Under the pieces are notes generated by a model. The model was not told where the DNA came from. It made no database searches and was given only the letters and a program-made list of their open reading frames with translations. From contig WIXG01000288.1 of assembly GCA_009869945.1 (NCBI GenBank), forward strand, positions 37,641 to 101,640: DNA of 64,000 bases, given 5' to 3'. The position numbers were made by a program, and so were the translations under genes. Below, piece by piece: positions 39,629-52,855 of this stretch (positions are counted from its first letter, which is position 1; each line of letters opens with the position of its first letter). Origin of the DNA: Mesaphorura yosii. Lineage: Eukaryota; Arthropoda; Collembola; Poduromorpha; Tullbergiidae.

Positions 39629-42600
39629 CGACTCCTTCGATTGCGAGTTCTTAACTTTCACTTCGACGAATTGTTCGATATTATTTTGAAACCTATTCAG
39701 TGCGTCCTTTCACGCTAACGCTGCTTTTATTCACCAGAAAGAAGATTCACTTCAAAAATTGTGCTCTCAATTTGTCTGCGCTGGTGTGTTGGTCCAAAGA
39801 GGAGTTCATCTTCATCATCAGTTGAAGTAGGGCCATCGAAGTGTAGTAAAAGCATAAATACAACATGAAAAGAACTTGTCAAAAGATAAATCCAACAACT
39901 TTTTCATCATCTGCTTTTTTCTCTCCTTCTTGATCTCTTTTCATTTTCATTAACAAGAGCCAGGAAAAGCTCGCTTTATCTCTCCCTTTTCATTACCCGC
40001 TCAGCTCGTCACAGCGCATACGTGCTCGCGTGTATCGGCCGATGCTCGTCCAATTCTCGACTCCACAAATGAGCTCTACCTTTGCCGCATGCAACATGGA
40101 CTTCAAATGTCATGTCAGTAAGTAAAATCTCCAAACTGACTGGAAGAATTATACACTAAATACACCACGGGACATGTACTTGTGTCATTATATCTGACTC
40201 TTTAGAATAATCCACTGTGCTGTGCGGTATTTGTTACATAAAACTTTTTGATTACCGTAATGGTTCCACTTCTGGCCAAAATCATATTTATCTCGGTTTC
40301 TTTCATCACTCACTTCTTCAACTCCGCATATTGTGGTGCGTGGGTCAAATTCGGAGAATCAGCGCGTATCATGAATAAGGCACTGGATTTCCTCAGGGCA
40401 ATGATCCATCAGCGTTTCGATTTTTCATCTTTCCTGATAATTCTTTCACCAACAAGCTTCCGCTTTCGCACCGTCTGCACGTATGCGTAACAATCACACA
40501 ACGTAAATTAACGCTTCTCGGAATTGTAAAGATCAAAGAAATGAATGCGGTTGCGCTAAAACAAGTTGATAGCCGGGCGAGAAGCAGAAGAGGTAGATTT
40601 TTGGAATTCATTTAATCAAGAGATCATTAATACCGCCAACACAACTTTATTTAATTACTTTCGCTTTTCTCATCCTGCCGTAGTCGCAGGACCTCACCAA
40701 CCCCTTCAAAGCTCTTATGCAAACCCTTACACGCAGCATGTCATACAATATTGGGCGGTTCAAGGATTTAATTGTTCATAAACTTAGTTAAACACCGTTT
40801 CGGCTGTAGTCTGGTGGTCCGTAATAATGTGTTGTTATCCTGCTCGTGGCCATAGTCCTTTTGCGCGATCCTGCGCTGTTATCCCTTTCTGCTCCTGTGG
40901 TCATAAGATGAAAATGTGAACCTTATGGAAAGTGGGGCAACATGACGCCGATATCGCTGAACTGGAGATCAGGTGTCATTTATTATTCTGCGCTGTTACT
41001 TATTAACGTCGTCTTTTTGTGATATTAATGGACGACACAGAATTCAGGCGACACGTCAGCGAAGACTTTATGTTTAAAAAACGTGGGAAAACTGATAATG
41101 TATTGCCTTATGCACGTCTATTAAAACAAACAATTGGGACCTTCATCTATTCTCAGTAGTAAGTGACCCCTTCAACTTTGAATCTTTGTATTTTTGCTTA
41201 TAATTTTTCATTCCAAGCTCAGATCAGGGTCACTCAAAAACATCGAGTTCATTCATAGTAGGTGTAATGTCTTCTGAACGCATTAAGCGGACATCCAAAT
41301 ATGTTTACTTGTCAATTTCCCGCTCCAAGAACGTGCTTATTGTTAGTGTAGTAAATCTGTCAAAGCTTCAAATCAAGTCTGCGTTCGAGGGCAAGAATTT
41401 TGCGAGTCTCCGGGAAATTCTATTGCGCATTTTATCCAATTCTTTTGGATATGAGCTGTCGTATAAATATCCAAAGCATGAACACATAATACAGAGGAAT
41501 AGGCAGCACTTTCTGTTGTACAAAGGCACGATGGCTAGTGCGCGTTGTATAAGGTCGAATGAGATGATGGCGAAAACATGAAAGAATCCAGGGAAATTGG
41601 CTTTACGTAATGGAGAGAAAGTGAACGCGGCACGGTCTGCTCTCTCTTTCTTATCTGGTTTTCACAGTGGCCGAAATGGAGGAGACAGAACGAAGCGAGT
41701 GGCGCTTCACGCTAAAAGGTCAGTTGTCACGGATAAGTTATACAATCGCATTCCTTTAATGGTGCACATTACCAGAAGACGAGCATCCTTCGTCCATTGC
41801 AGACCCGCTCGTCTTTTGCGGCCCGGCCTGAGTAATGCATGATAATAATATTTACTTTTTCCGTATTTATTTGATGGGTTTATAAAATGCTGAAATACTG
41901 CACAAAGACCAAGTGACAAAATCCACTTTGGAGTCCAGTGCTTTCCGCGCACGAAATGAGAAGTCATCAAACAGTTCAGCTCCTCTTTAAAGTTATTTAT
42001 TAAATGCTGGCGTGCCGACTGAATAATTCGCACTTTCCATTCCATCTACTACGTCATCCAACCATGATGAGACCTGAGCTCCTTTTCCACGGAAGCATTT
42101 TTACAGAAAGCAAGAATGAAGCCATTTATTCAGAGTGGTGGAAAGTGAGAGAGTTGATTCGTGTCCACCAGTGTGTAAACTGCTGTTGATGATATTCCCA
42201 AGGGCTTTAAATCGCAGCAGAAGATTATCTGATGTGAGAGGTCTGACCCTTCCCTTTCCCCATGCTTCGTGCATACTGAAATTCTGTCGCTGTACAGTGA
42301 CTTCTCCAGTTGCGTGTGCCCCGTCGTAGCAGAATAGCACTTAAATTTACAGCAAAGCTCGCTTACACCTTTCAACGGTGACCAGTTTTAGAATGGACAG
42401 ATCTTTCTAAATTCGACACAAAATTCATCATATAAAATGCAACGAAAAACCTATTTGGTCAGCACCTGCATTTGAACCCACTAAATGTTTTGCATGCAAT
42501 GTTGGTTCGATTTATCGAAAGCCATAGGCGAGGCAAAACAAGACCAATGGGGAGTCTCTTCAATGACAGCGCACACAAGCTGCCGCCGCACGTTATTCCA

Positions 42601-42817
42601 AGATATATGGATGCAAAGGAGGATTAGCGGAGGATTGCATTCGAAACCTCGATCTGGTCCGCCATTGTCATTAATTCCATAATCTGAAAAAAAGTCCGCA
42701 CGTAATTAGGAGAGAACACAATTATTTTTATTTACAGTTCACTCAAAGCCGGTATAATCACTTCTAATAAGTTTCTGTTTCTTATTTCAAAAACTAACAA
42801 TGCCACCCTGCTGATCG

Positions 42818-42851
42818 GCCGATTCAATCGGCATCGTTTACAATAAACGAT
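42818..42851 (+). repeat. Two abutting perfect palindromic hairpins
   Basis: GCCGATT-C-AATCGGC occupies 42818-42832 (7-bp arms, 1-nt centre). ATCGTTTA-CAA-TAAACGAT follows immediately at 42833-42851 (8-bp arms, 3-nt centre). Such tight palindromes can be binding sites for dimeric regulators; no family is assigned. Confidence 0.85.
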
Positions 42852-44851
42852 CTGAATTGTCGGGTCCATTGAAGTTGGGCACCGCGCTCCTACTAGCACA
42901 GCAGTTGATTTCTTGTCGGCTTAACCGTTTTACGTATCAAATAGCCCACCGACCGATCGACCAAAAATGAATTCATGAAACCTGTTGTATTGTGATGGAT
43001 CGTGGCATGGATACAAAATTAAAGTTTCGAGTTGGTCGAGCACGAGTCAGTCTGAATTATCTTTATCTTTCCTTCGCCTGAATGGAAGTGAAGTGTGTGT
43101 GAACAGAAATTAGCTCGATAATACTTTAAGTTTATCATGATATTTATTTACAAATACGAAGTCCTTTGTGTTTTTGTTCGTGCTCATCATTGCTGCAGAG
43201 AAACTCGGAAACGAGAGCATGATGTTATTATCCGTTCTGAGGCCCAACCCCCAAGCGCTTAGTCGCAACAAATCACACTTGAGAAGCGCGGAACAGGGGT
43301 TTAGCCAGTTCGTATTTGCCCTATTAAGAAATAAAATGTCTTGTACATTGTGCCTTGTGCGAGTTAAAGGAGTGAAGGAATTTGGGAATTATGGGACCTC
43401 TTGGCGGAGGGAAGAGCCCGAATAGCGGACGATAATTGGACTGGCTGGTACAGCGAGCGTAAAACATTCATCATCAGCATTCAGTACTCGGTGTTATGTA
43501 CTCGACGCACGCAACAGATTTCAGATTACAAGAAAATTAGACTCAAATTAATCGAATTAGAATTCAGAGGAAGTAGGGAAGAGCAAGGAGCTGACTAGGA
43601 AGTCTAACTGCATTCGATTACAAGGTGCACCAAGCGGATAGAAACTTACGAGCCTGGAATCCTGAAGTAGTCTTCAGACTACCGTATCACCACTATCGCG
43701 ATCGCGTACTTACGCATTTTCTCATACGCTTATACTCATGTGGCGAGGCTTCGAGATGGTTTCAAAGTATCCCAGCCTCATTCGCAGAGCAGAACGACGA
43801 AATAATGGGAAAAGCAAACCGGGTTGGAAAAGGAAATAAAGTAACAAGTAACAAATGTTGAAATGATCAGCCAAGTAGAAAATAACCTATTATAAGTTAC
43901 CACACAGCATGACGCCTGCAATGTTGTTATTGTGCAGTTCAGTTTTGCCTACTGCGATCATACGCGCACTCCGAACAAAAACAAGCGAAATTTGTTTTCG
44001 CTTGGTGTCTTCATCTCCATGATTGCCATTGCCGTTTCATTCTGATTTTAACCTTTTAGTGTCACAATATCATCAGGGTTGGCTGGTATCAGGGTCATTC
44101 GGGTTGGCTCCCTGCATACTCGTCCCGCCTTTTGCATATCGCTTCTCTTCCACAATTTTGGAAATGCTCAATTTTTGGTCACCTCAAATAATCAAAATTG
44201 CACTTTCACTGTTTAATCGGGATCAATTCTAGGGAAAAGGCACTCTCCAAAAAGAGAGATCAAAACTGGCGCTGACATGTGCCTTCGCAATAAGAAAGAA
44301 AGGAATAAAGTTTTGTTTTTATAAATGACTTTGAATTGAAGTCCTTCGGCAGCGACACGCCAAAACAGAAAGGTATGAAATAACTTTCTTTTCTGAGCCT
44401 TCTTTCAGTGGAATTTAGACATGACAACTAAATCATGAAATTTTCCATTATATTATAATAGGAAAAGTCACGACACTGCCTGGTTGGTTATTTACCACTC
44501 CGCGTCTCGGTCTTGGTAGCGTAGATAAGAAAGATTGTTGCATTATTCAGTACTCGACCTGTGGGAGTTGCAAGACCGTCTCATATCATCATCCGTGTCA
44601 ACCCGAAAAGTGTGCAAGAATTATAGGCCCACATCCTGGAATGAGATTGAGGTGTTTCTATACCGAATCATCCTCATCCCACTTCGCCTTTCCGCTGCCT
44701 TCTCGTCTATTTTTGTATTGTTTGATTCTATCAATTAGCGCCGTGCTAGTTCTGAAGCAAGGGCTTAGAACATTACTGACAAGGCGAATTCGATTTAGTC
44801 TCAACGCAAGCACGCACACAAAGCTGGAAATCTCTGATTGAATGCACCAAC

Positions 44852-44874
44852 TTTGGGCGCAAAAGGCGCCCAAA
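44852..44874 (+). repeat. Perfect 9-bp GC-rich inverted repeat
   Basis: TTTGGGCGC (44852-44860) pairs exactly with GCGCCCAAA (44866-44874) around AAAAG. Each arm differs by one extra G from the E2F consensus TTTSSCGC, so a paired E2F-like site is possible but unproven. Confidence 0.8.
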
Positions 44875-46001
44875 TTTCTAAAAATAGTCATTCATACCTG
44901 CGATTTAATCACGCAATCTAGAACTTTCCTGCAATTTTCTCACGTCAAGCGAAATTGTTTGCTCTTCCACGCACCGCTCAAGATTGAGAGATTTATCTAA
45001 ATTAAATTCTTTTCTTACGTTAAAGTCAAAACGAATTACTCACATGTGAATAGAGTCATCATGATTACATTAGGATTAAATATTGTGGAGAGCGAGACAA
45101 ATCGAAATGGCAGAGACCTCGAGTCGGTGAGGGCAGAGAGAATTTATACAACCAAAAGTCATTATCACGACATTACGCTTATTATTATTGCCACTGTGAC
45201 AATGCCGATGAGATGCGGAACGAAATGCACGCACGGGTGAGGAAAGGGGACGATGATCTCTCAGTCAGTTCGTTCATGGTGTATTACCCTTTTGTCAAGT
45301 AGAAATATCTTCAATCCACAACCCTTCAATAAGTATCGAATGATTATCAGATCAGATGCGTGAATTTATTTTATTCCTTTATTCCCTTCCGACGAGTACG
45401 CAAAGATTAAGCCGTGCCTTCACTTTTGCTTTTGAAGAGTAGTAATCAGTCAACGCTTTCTACTTCCATTCTCAACCGTGGCCCTTTAAATATTCATCAG
45501 CACTTCGAACAAAATTAAATTCGATTTGTCAAATTCTCAAAGCCGATGCTGGTGTTATAAGACGAAGGACGGATATTCCGGGAATAGATGGGCTTTCATT
45601 GAGCCGTCCTTTGATGCGCTTGAATTCCACTTTTATACAACTGTGGATTGAGAAAGCTGTCATTACAGTGCACCGTGGTCCTGGCTGGATGCGATCCCCA
45701 TCCTGCCCCACTCAAATGAAATAAAGTAATAAAATAATGTGGTTTTATCTGCTTTCCGCTTTCACTGCGAAAGAGTAGTTATGCTTGTCTCCCCAACTCC
45801 CATCGGATCTCCAGAAGCTCCAATTCGAAATGCTTACAGGTTTTACAAGCTGAAAGCTCCGTCAGTCTCCAGTCTCCAAAGATCTGACTTCATCCATTCG
45901 CTTAATAGCCACGTTATGAACTGGTTAATAGATCTATTATCACCACAACAGTTTCATTAGCACAGATGAATTTCGCTCAAGTACCCCATTTAAAAGTGCG
46001 T

Positions 46002-46020
46002 GCAGGTTTCTGCAACCTGC
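46002..46020 (+). repeat. Perfect 7-bp inverted repeat
   Basis: GCAGGTT (46002-46008) pairs with AACCTGC (46014-46020) across a 5-nt loop, flanked by GTGCGTG-like short repeats. No function is assigned. Confidence 0.6.
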
Positions 46021-48175
46021 GTGCGTGAGAGGGAATGATATAGCTTGACGGTTGGTGTCCGCCAGCGCATTATCATGCTGGTGGATTTAGCAGGTTTAGT
46101 TGGAGGCAGCGAAGCGGATCCGTGACGGTGACAGCAACGGATTGTGACACTCAAGAGACCCAATTACTTTCATTATTCATTTCATTACACACACTCATTC
46201 ATTCCTTTTCTCATCTCGAGTTAATAAACTCGCTCCGCTATCGTCGAGCCGAGAAGATCACATTTACAGAGCTGGAAAGGAATAAAAGTTGGAATTGCGT
46301 TTCACGCAGCAAGAAGACAAAGTCGCTCTGCGACGTCTCCAGTGATGGCTTCTTTTAGTTCAATCTGTAAAGTCATGCTATTATCGCGCAGGGACATTAA
46401 AGGATTTGGCGGTGAAGCATCCAGCCATCGTTGTACTTACTTCACGTAATTGAAGAAATGAGCTAGAATACTCGCGGGGAATATTTGGAGCAGGAACCAC
46501 ACTACTCCTGAAATAGGCGCCTTAAAATACCCGCCTTCTATATCTCTTTTTGGCTGAAGCACTCTTTACTTTGAATATTACCCTCGGCTCTTTCTTCTTT
46601 CTACAAACTTTAGATGAACGCATAATTTTCATAGGAGTATGCAGAAAATATTATCATATCTTATTAGAGTTTAATCTTTGAACGGAATCAGGTATAAGTT
46701 TTAAGCATTTTTCTGTTGTTTATTGGCAATTGTCCTTAGTTGTTGACCGAAAGTGATCAAATCCTACTCAATTCTACCAGTTTAACTGCTATCAATTGCG
46801 GTGAAATATTGGCGGGCAGAAACTTATCGCAAATGGGGTAAGAAATCTTCGCACGAGTATATCATAAATACGGCCACCTTCCTCAGTGAAGATTAAGCAC
46901 CCTTGCCACGCCGCATAATTCAAGTCGATAAATGCGGTGGAGATACACGATTCACATGAGTTAACAGAGTAGTGCATCCGTAGAGGCATTAATTCAAGGA
47001 GAGGCGCTCAGTGCGGTGTTGCAAGAGCAATAAGTTCCATTTAATCGACCAACCGCTTTTTAGTCTCTCAGGAATCATAAGGGTAATGGCTTCAGAAGAG
47101 GCCGAAGAGTAATGGTAAAAATGATTGCGTTTCACTTTGAGTGCATTTTGCCTTCCCTTACATCGTAACTTCGTGACGTGTGACTTTTATATTTTACATG
47201 CTCATGGCCTGGCGTTAAATTTCTTCACGTCTCACTCCCGCTACCTTACCCAAAGTCAAAGAATTTCGAAGGCCGCGATCGTCCGAGCTTCCGTATTAGA
47301 AATTAAGGCAATGAGTAAGAACGCACATAGCGAGTTTACGAAAAGATCATTAAGTCGTGCAACGTGAAATTCACCAGAATTACTTGCCCATCAGTTATAG
47401 TATGCTACAAACGAATGCAGTGGAGGCAATGGTTTAAGGTTTACGAGTTTACGAGTAAGGTTTAAAGTATGCATTACTTATGAACTCGCCCTCGTACTTG
47501 TATTTCTTTGTTCACTTCTGGCACTTTCCCCATACTCACATGACATGTCTCGCCGTTTGATTGGTTCCCACAACAAAATTCAAACCAAGGCAAGACAAAA
47601 CATGCAAATACAAGCAAAAGGCCGTTAAATCTCCGAATCTGCATTGCATTACGCCACCACTACGCGATTGTATAAATGTGAGATTCTGTCAATGAGTAGC
47701 GTGACAGAAGTCAACTGAGGCCAGTATTTTATTGTCCCTTCTGGACTTTTAATTTTGGTCGCCTTTTGGCTGTTGAGTTGCATTTTATCAGTGTTTAATT
47801 TACACTCTTGGCGCAGAGTTCTTGAATTTCTGAATTAGTTTATTTTTACCCTGCATTTAGCTATTCAGCTGGTTTTAATGATTATATTATTTACCTTCAA
47901 TATTTAAATAAATGGTTGAAGATTTAATTCAATTTTAGCTGAGGTTTTAAGTTTGATTTAAGTATCTTTTATAACTTTTATGGAATAAGCAACAAGTGGT
48001 ATGTAAATGGAGTCAAGTGGTTCGGCCTATTAATGTTAAGTGTTATTAGTGTTAACTGAAATCACTGGAAATCCATCAGATGTTCGATCACTGTCAATCA
48101 TTTTATCTCTTGTAGTTCACAAACTTCCACTTGTACCTTTTGGATCCAATTATTTACCACGATGTGCCATAATTG

Positions 48176-51100
48176 ATGCAACAATTCTCAGAAGCCCACA
48201 GCGATCAAAGATCAGATTGTCACATGGATCCAGGTGAGCTTTCTGATTAAACATACCGGAATTAAATATATAAGGATTCAAGCAGCTAATGATGATATTC
48301 AATGCCTTGTATTCAACAGGCAGTCCAACTCCAACACTTGCCGCCGCAGAAGAAGTAGGAGTCACTGCATCTGGACAAATCAGACCATCCTACATGGAAC
48401 CATTGGATGACCAAGCCAAGGGAGACTTCAATGAGGAAATTGTCAAAAACCTTAGTGGTGATTTAAGAGAAGTTGAAGTTGAGAATATGAATATTGAAGG
48501 AGATGTCATTAAGACCTACCTCAGAATCAGGCCAGGAAAAGCTAATAAAGGAGATAATGAAGAAGATGTAAGTTCACCCTTTATTGTGAGATAAAGATTT
48601 TATTCCAAGTCACGACTCATTGACAGAAGCTTTATGAAGTCGAGAGCCCGATCACACTCTTGGCTAGACAAGATTCATCAAGCAAAAGACCCCGAAGTGG
48701 TGAAACAAGATTCACCTTCAGTGGAATTTTCGACGTAGATAAAAACCAGTCGTCAGTTTTTGAGGAAGCGGTTCTCCCTTTAGTGGATAAATTTCTTGAG
48801 GGTGAAAATTGCCTTGTCTTTAGCTATGGTGCCACCAACTCTGGAAAAACCTATACAATGCAAGGTAGATTTAAGCTTTTTATATAAACTGGACTGGCGT
48901 CATGATGATAATTTTTGTATGATTAAATTTAATATGATTGGTCATCATAGGTTACGGAAATAATTTTGGAGTTATCCCTCGAACACTTGAGTATTGCTTT
49001 CAACGTTTGGGAGCATTGGTTTATACTCGTGGGGATTTAAAGCCCAACCGATTCGAAGGTCATGTTTCACTTGGCGGCTATGAGTTCAAACGGATGGAGG
49101 AGGCTAAAAGAAAACTACTTCGTGACTCCAAAACTGTATGTTAAATAGGGCTTTCATGGAGTATTTTTCCAAGCTTTCCTTATTGAGAAACTATTTTTAA
49201 TTTCTTAGAAAAAGCACGAGATCGACGCATTTCTTCAATCGTGTCGAAAAGAATTCAATTTCTCGTCAATATCCGCGGACATGTCGAACGGAAGGTCATT
49301 CCTTGCAGGTAGTTCTTTGTTAATATAATAAGGATATGGTAGTTAATATTAAAATGCGAATTACAGGTCAAAACACTGGTGGCATTGGGCTTGCCGAATC
49401 TCACCAAGCACCACTGTACTCCATATGGGTGTCATTCGCAGAGATTTACAACGACAGAGTCTACGATTTGTTCGAGGTAGTTGAAAAGGGGGCTAAACGC
49501 AGAGAGCTTAAGTTGTTTCAAGATACCGAAGGCCGAGTGTACATAAACGGTAATAATTCTTTCTTTCACGCTTGATGCTCTTGATGATATTACCTTTAAT
49601 GGCTCTCTCTCCTTGCTTAGATTTGACCGAATTCACTGTTAAAAGTGCGGAGGAGGCATATAGACTATTTTTGGTCGGACGGGAGATGCTTCAATTTGCA
49701 GAAACTAACATGAATTACAATTCTAGTCGCTCGCATTCATTCTTCAGTGTCAGAATTATTTGTCTAGGCTGGAAGAATGGATTTGTCTACCCTCTGAAAG
49801 TTTACAGGTAAAGCATGATATTTCGAATTTGGTCGTGGGATTTGAGCCAACTTCGTCTTTCTAGGCTGGCATTTTGCGATCTTGCTGGATTGGAGCGGGC
49901 TTCTCAAACTGGAAATGTTGGGCTTCGTCTGAAGGAGTCAGGGACAATCAACAATTCTCTTGTGGTGCTTCTGCGCTGCATTAGAGCTTTGAGGTTAGAA
50001 GGTCAAGAAATATGGTTACGTTGCTTCTATAAACTTTATTGAATTTTTCTGTAGGGATAGACAAGAAGGAAAGTATGCTTGTGTGGTGCCATTTAGAGAG
50101 AGCAAGTTGTCAAGACTGTTTAAAAGCTTTCTGACGGCATCCATGCATATTCGTATGATCGTCACAATTAATCCTGATCCGGCATCAGCGGATTCCACGT
50201 TCCAAGTATTAATGAACGCCGCTGTCGCGAGCAAGGTAAAAACCAAACCCATATCAACAATTAAAGTTAAGCTTGAAACCAAGGGAGAGACTTCTTTTGT
50301 AACAGGTTCAGCTACCTAAGAAAGTTGAGGCTCCTATCTTCAACACAAATTTCTGTCGTCGCGTGCGTGTTTCAATGGGCCTGCCACCTCCCTCACCGAT
50401 TACAGACGAAGAGGACGAAGAGGACGAAGAGTCGTATTATAGCACCAATGATGAAGACACGATTGAGATTGTCGACAATAATCCTACCGTAAAACCAGGA
50501 AATCGGGCAACGGTGATGCGACGGGTTTTAGGCGCACCGGCTCTACAGATTCCAACCAGGTTGGAGGTATTGGAGCAGGAAAATAGAGAACTGCGTGACG
50601 AGCTACGAACTGCTCGTGAGCGGATTCATGACCAAATGCACGAAAAATTTGTTGCGATCTACCACCAGCAAGAGGAGTTTTATAAGTAAGCTTTATGAGA
50701 TTTTACCCAATCAATTTGGCAGAGAATGATTGATTTGATAACCACGAAGCAATGTTTCAGTAATCTGAGTCCATCTTTAAAGGCATCAGAATCCCACTCT
50801 GAGATTATTGAGATTTAGCATCTAACATATCTAACACTTTTTTCGAAACTTTCGAACGTTTCTTAGGAATTTAATTCAAGAGAATACTAAGAAGACCGAC
50901 GAACTTCATAGACAGCGATTATCATTGGCAAAGCATTGCTTCCGTGAATATCCCGAAGCGATCCTAAATGTTAGCGGGTCAGAATTTGAGGCCATTGTCA
51001 CCAAGATTCCAAAGAGTATCACGAAGAGTCAGCAAAATCAGTACAAAGCAGCTCATGAGGCTAAAGTGCAAGCGTGCACTGTTGCCCAAGCTTCAGGTGA

Positions 51101-52855
51101 AACTGTTGGTGTGGATATGGAGGTGAGACTCTGTTACTTTTTAGTCTATCCACATGCATGCATGGAGACTGTACTACCTAAGGGCGCCGGCATTAGAAGT
51201 TGTAAGAGAAAGAGTTGACTGTATTTTAAAAGTGAACAGGTTTTAAGCATTTTAGCTGTCGTACGAGTCGTACCCCCATATTTTAACTAATTAGTAGTCG
51301 TAATTTGCTTTATAATTTTAGTTCTCACTTCAAGTGACCCAATCTCACGCATTTCTCATCAAATCTCAGTTTATTATCATTTCTCAATCATGATTAAAAC
51401 CTGGCTCTTATTGTTCAAGTTGAATTTCTATTTGCCATGGAAAACTAGCAAAGCAAACGTATGGGAACTTGGTAAGCGCTAGTGGAATGGTGGATACTAA
51501 AATGAATTCCCTGGACTAATGCAGGTGGAACATGTGGACAAAAAGTATGAAGCGCTGGTCAGTGAAGTTCAAGCATTGCAGCAGCAACTTGAAAATAGCG
51601 AGATGACTGCTGAGAATCTTCGCAAAGAACTGATGGATTTAGTTGAAGAACGTGAAAAGGAAGGGCAGGAGATGAACCATGTCGAGCAAATGCTTCAGGT
51701 AAACGTTTAAGATAAATTTTGGCGAACGCTTATCAATCACAGAGGCATTTGTAACCAATCTGTTTTTATTTATTCGTAGCTACTTCGTGAAGAAAAAGAA
51801 AAGATGGAGTTGGAGAACAAAAACAGACGGCACAGCTTATTGGCTGTTGAGTTGGAAAAGGAGCGTGAGATTATTGAGGTATTGGCTACATTGGAAACAA
51901 TTGTATATTGAACCAGCCTAAGGAAAGGGAAAAGGTTCGCTCTGATTAATGGGATCATGATACCCGTTTATGTTATTACAGGCAAAGGAAAAAGAATTGG
52001 ATGATGCAACCAAACTTTGCCAAAGCTATCATGCAGCGTTGGAAGAAGCAAACGCCAACGCTGCTGCCGCGCAAGCCAAGACTGCTGAATTAGTAAGTAA
52101 TTAACGAAACCATCAACAATCCAAACACGTATGTATGAATGCACTTGATCGAAATATGTCCTTTAGGAACTTCTAATCCTGAACATGAAAGAGGAAGAAG
52201 AATTTCTGCACCTTACTGTTGATGATCTGGTAAAACATTCGTTATAATCCTGCATGTAAAATTGTCCAAAATTACTAGAAACAACAAAACTAAACGTTCC
52301 CCGTAGAAGGAAAAAATTATTTCACTCCAAAGTGAACTGGGTAGAATCCAGAAGAGTAAGGAAAGTGATAGCGACAGCAACATCAGTTGCCCGTCGCGTC
52401 CACGTCGTGCAGGTGCTAGTTATAAAACTCCGGGCTCAAGCTCCGCTTCCCCACGAGGCAACACTACAACAACAGTGAAGTATCGGAGATATAAGACAAA
52501 GCCGAAGAGTTCGTCCTCGAAGCGTGAGAAAATTAACTTCATTCAACCACATTTGAATGGATTTTTTTGCAAATAAGGCTTTCATGTGCAGGAGGCTCTG
52601 CTGCAGTACTAGATAGTGGTAATCTGGATGGTGCAAGTTCCGATGAATCTGTTGATGAGACTCGAAAGAAAAGTTCCACTTCACGCAAAACAAAGTTGGA
52701 CGAGTACGAGCCTCTGTCACCGCTAATGGTAAGTTAGTTATTTATAGCTGTATGGATTTGAGAGGTTTGTATAAATAAATTAATCTCTGGACTGAACTAT
52801 ATTTTTAACACAGGAGCAGGACTTTTCGCAGCCATCGGGAAAAGTTCGCCCATGA
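48176..52855 (+). CDS. KIF20: Kinesin-6 motor protein, KIF20-like (MKLP2/subito type)
   Basis: Eighteen exons: 48176-48233, 48320-48567, 48627-48864, 48951-49135, 49209-49308, 49367-49549, 49621-49807, 49865-49993, 50055-50235, 50306-50685, 50867-51122, 51525-51698, 51780-51878, 51982-52092, 52167-52229, 52307-52523, 52592-52728, 52814-52855; about 995 residues. The N-terminal motor has P-loop GATNSGKT (170-177), switch I NYNSSRSH (369-376) and switch II DLAGLE (405-410). NSGKTYTMQG, GVIPRTLEYCF and the long insert after DLKPNRF match KIF20A/B rather than KIF23. Neck and stalk follow, with an acidic patch near 537-545 and coiled coils at about 595-625 and 716-864. Kinesin-6 proteins bundle central-spindle microtubules and act in cytokinesis. 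Ser in DLAGSE is replaced by Leu409, which is unusual. The first in-frame ATG (48176, just after a TAA) was used; 48224 is the alternative. Confidence 0.92.
50405..50431 (+). repeat. Three perfect 9-bp tandem repeats in KIF20 coding sequence
   Basis: GACGAAGAG is repeated three times without change and encodes Asp-Glu-Glu three times in the acidic neck/stalk segment. It is likely length-variable between individuals without breaking the frame. Confidence 0.9.

Larger units (their letters stand above)
30459..48175. promoter_or_regulatory. 17.7 kb gene desert between the divergent Hmx and KIF20-like genes
   Basis: No exon could be supported in this stretch. Open frames are at most about 115 codons and have no recognisable family. 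It begins with the Hmx 5' region, where CAAGTGGCAAGT at about 30820 contains the CAAGTG core bound by Hmx/Nkx proteins, and ends with the KIF20 promoter. Inside are three perfect hairpin-forming repeats and one TATA/initiator-like pair, listed separately. Deserts beside developmental homeobox genes commonly hold enhancers; that reading is inference. Confidence 0.55.

Noticed and set aside
41267-41581. 104-codon plus-strand open frame in the desert
   Set aside because: It has no recognisable motif or splice partner, and its length is not exceptional for this much sequence.
47440-47455. Two copies of TTTACGAG as a satellite or telomere-like repeat
   Set aside because: Only two units are present, and they match no known repeat.
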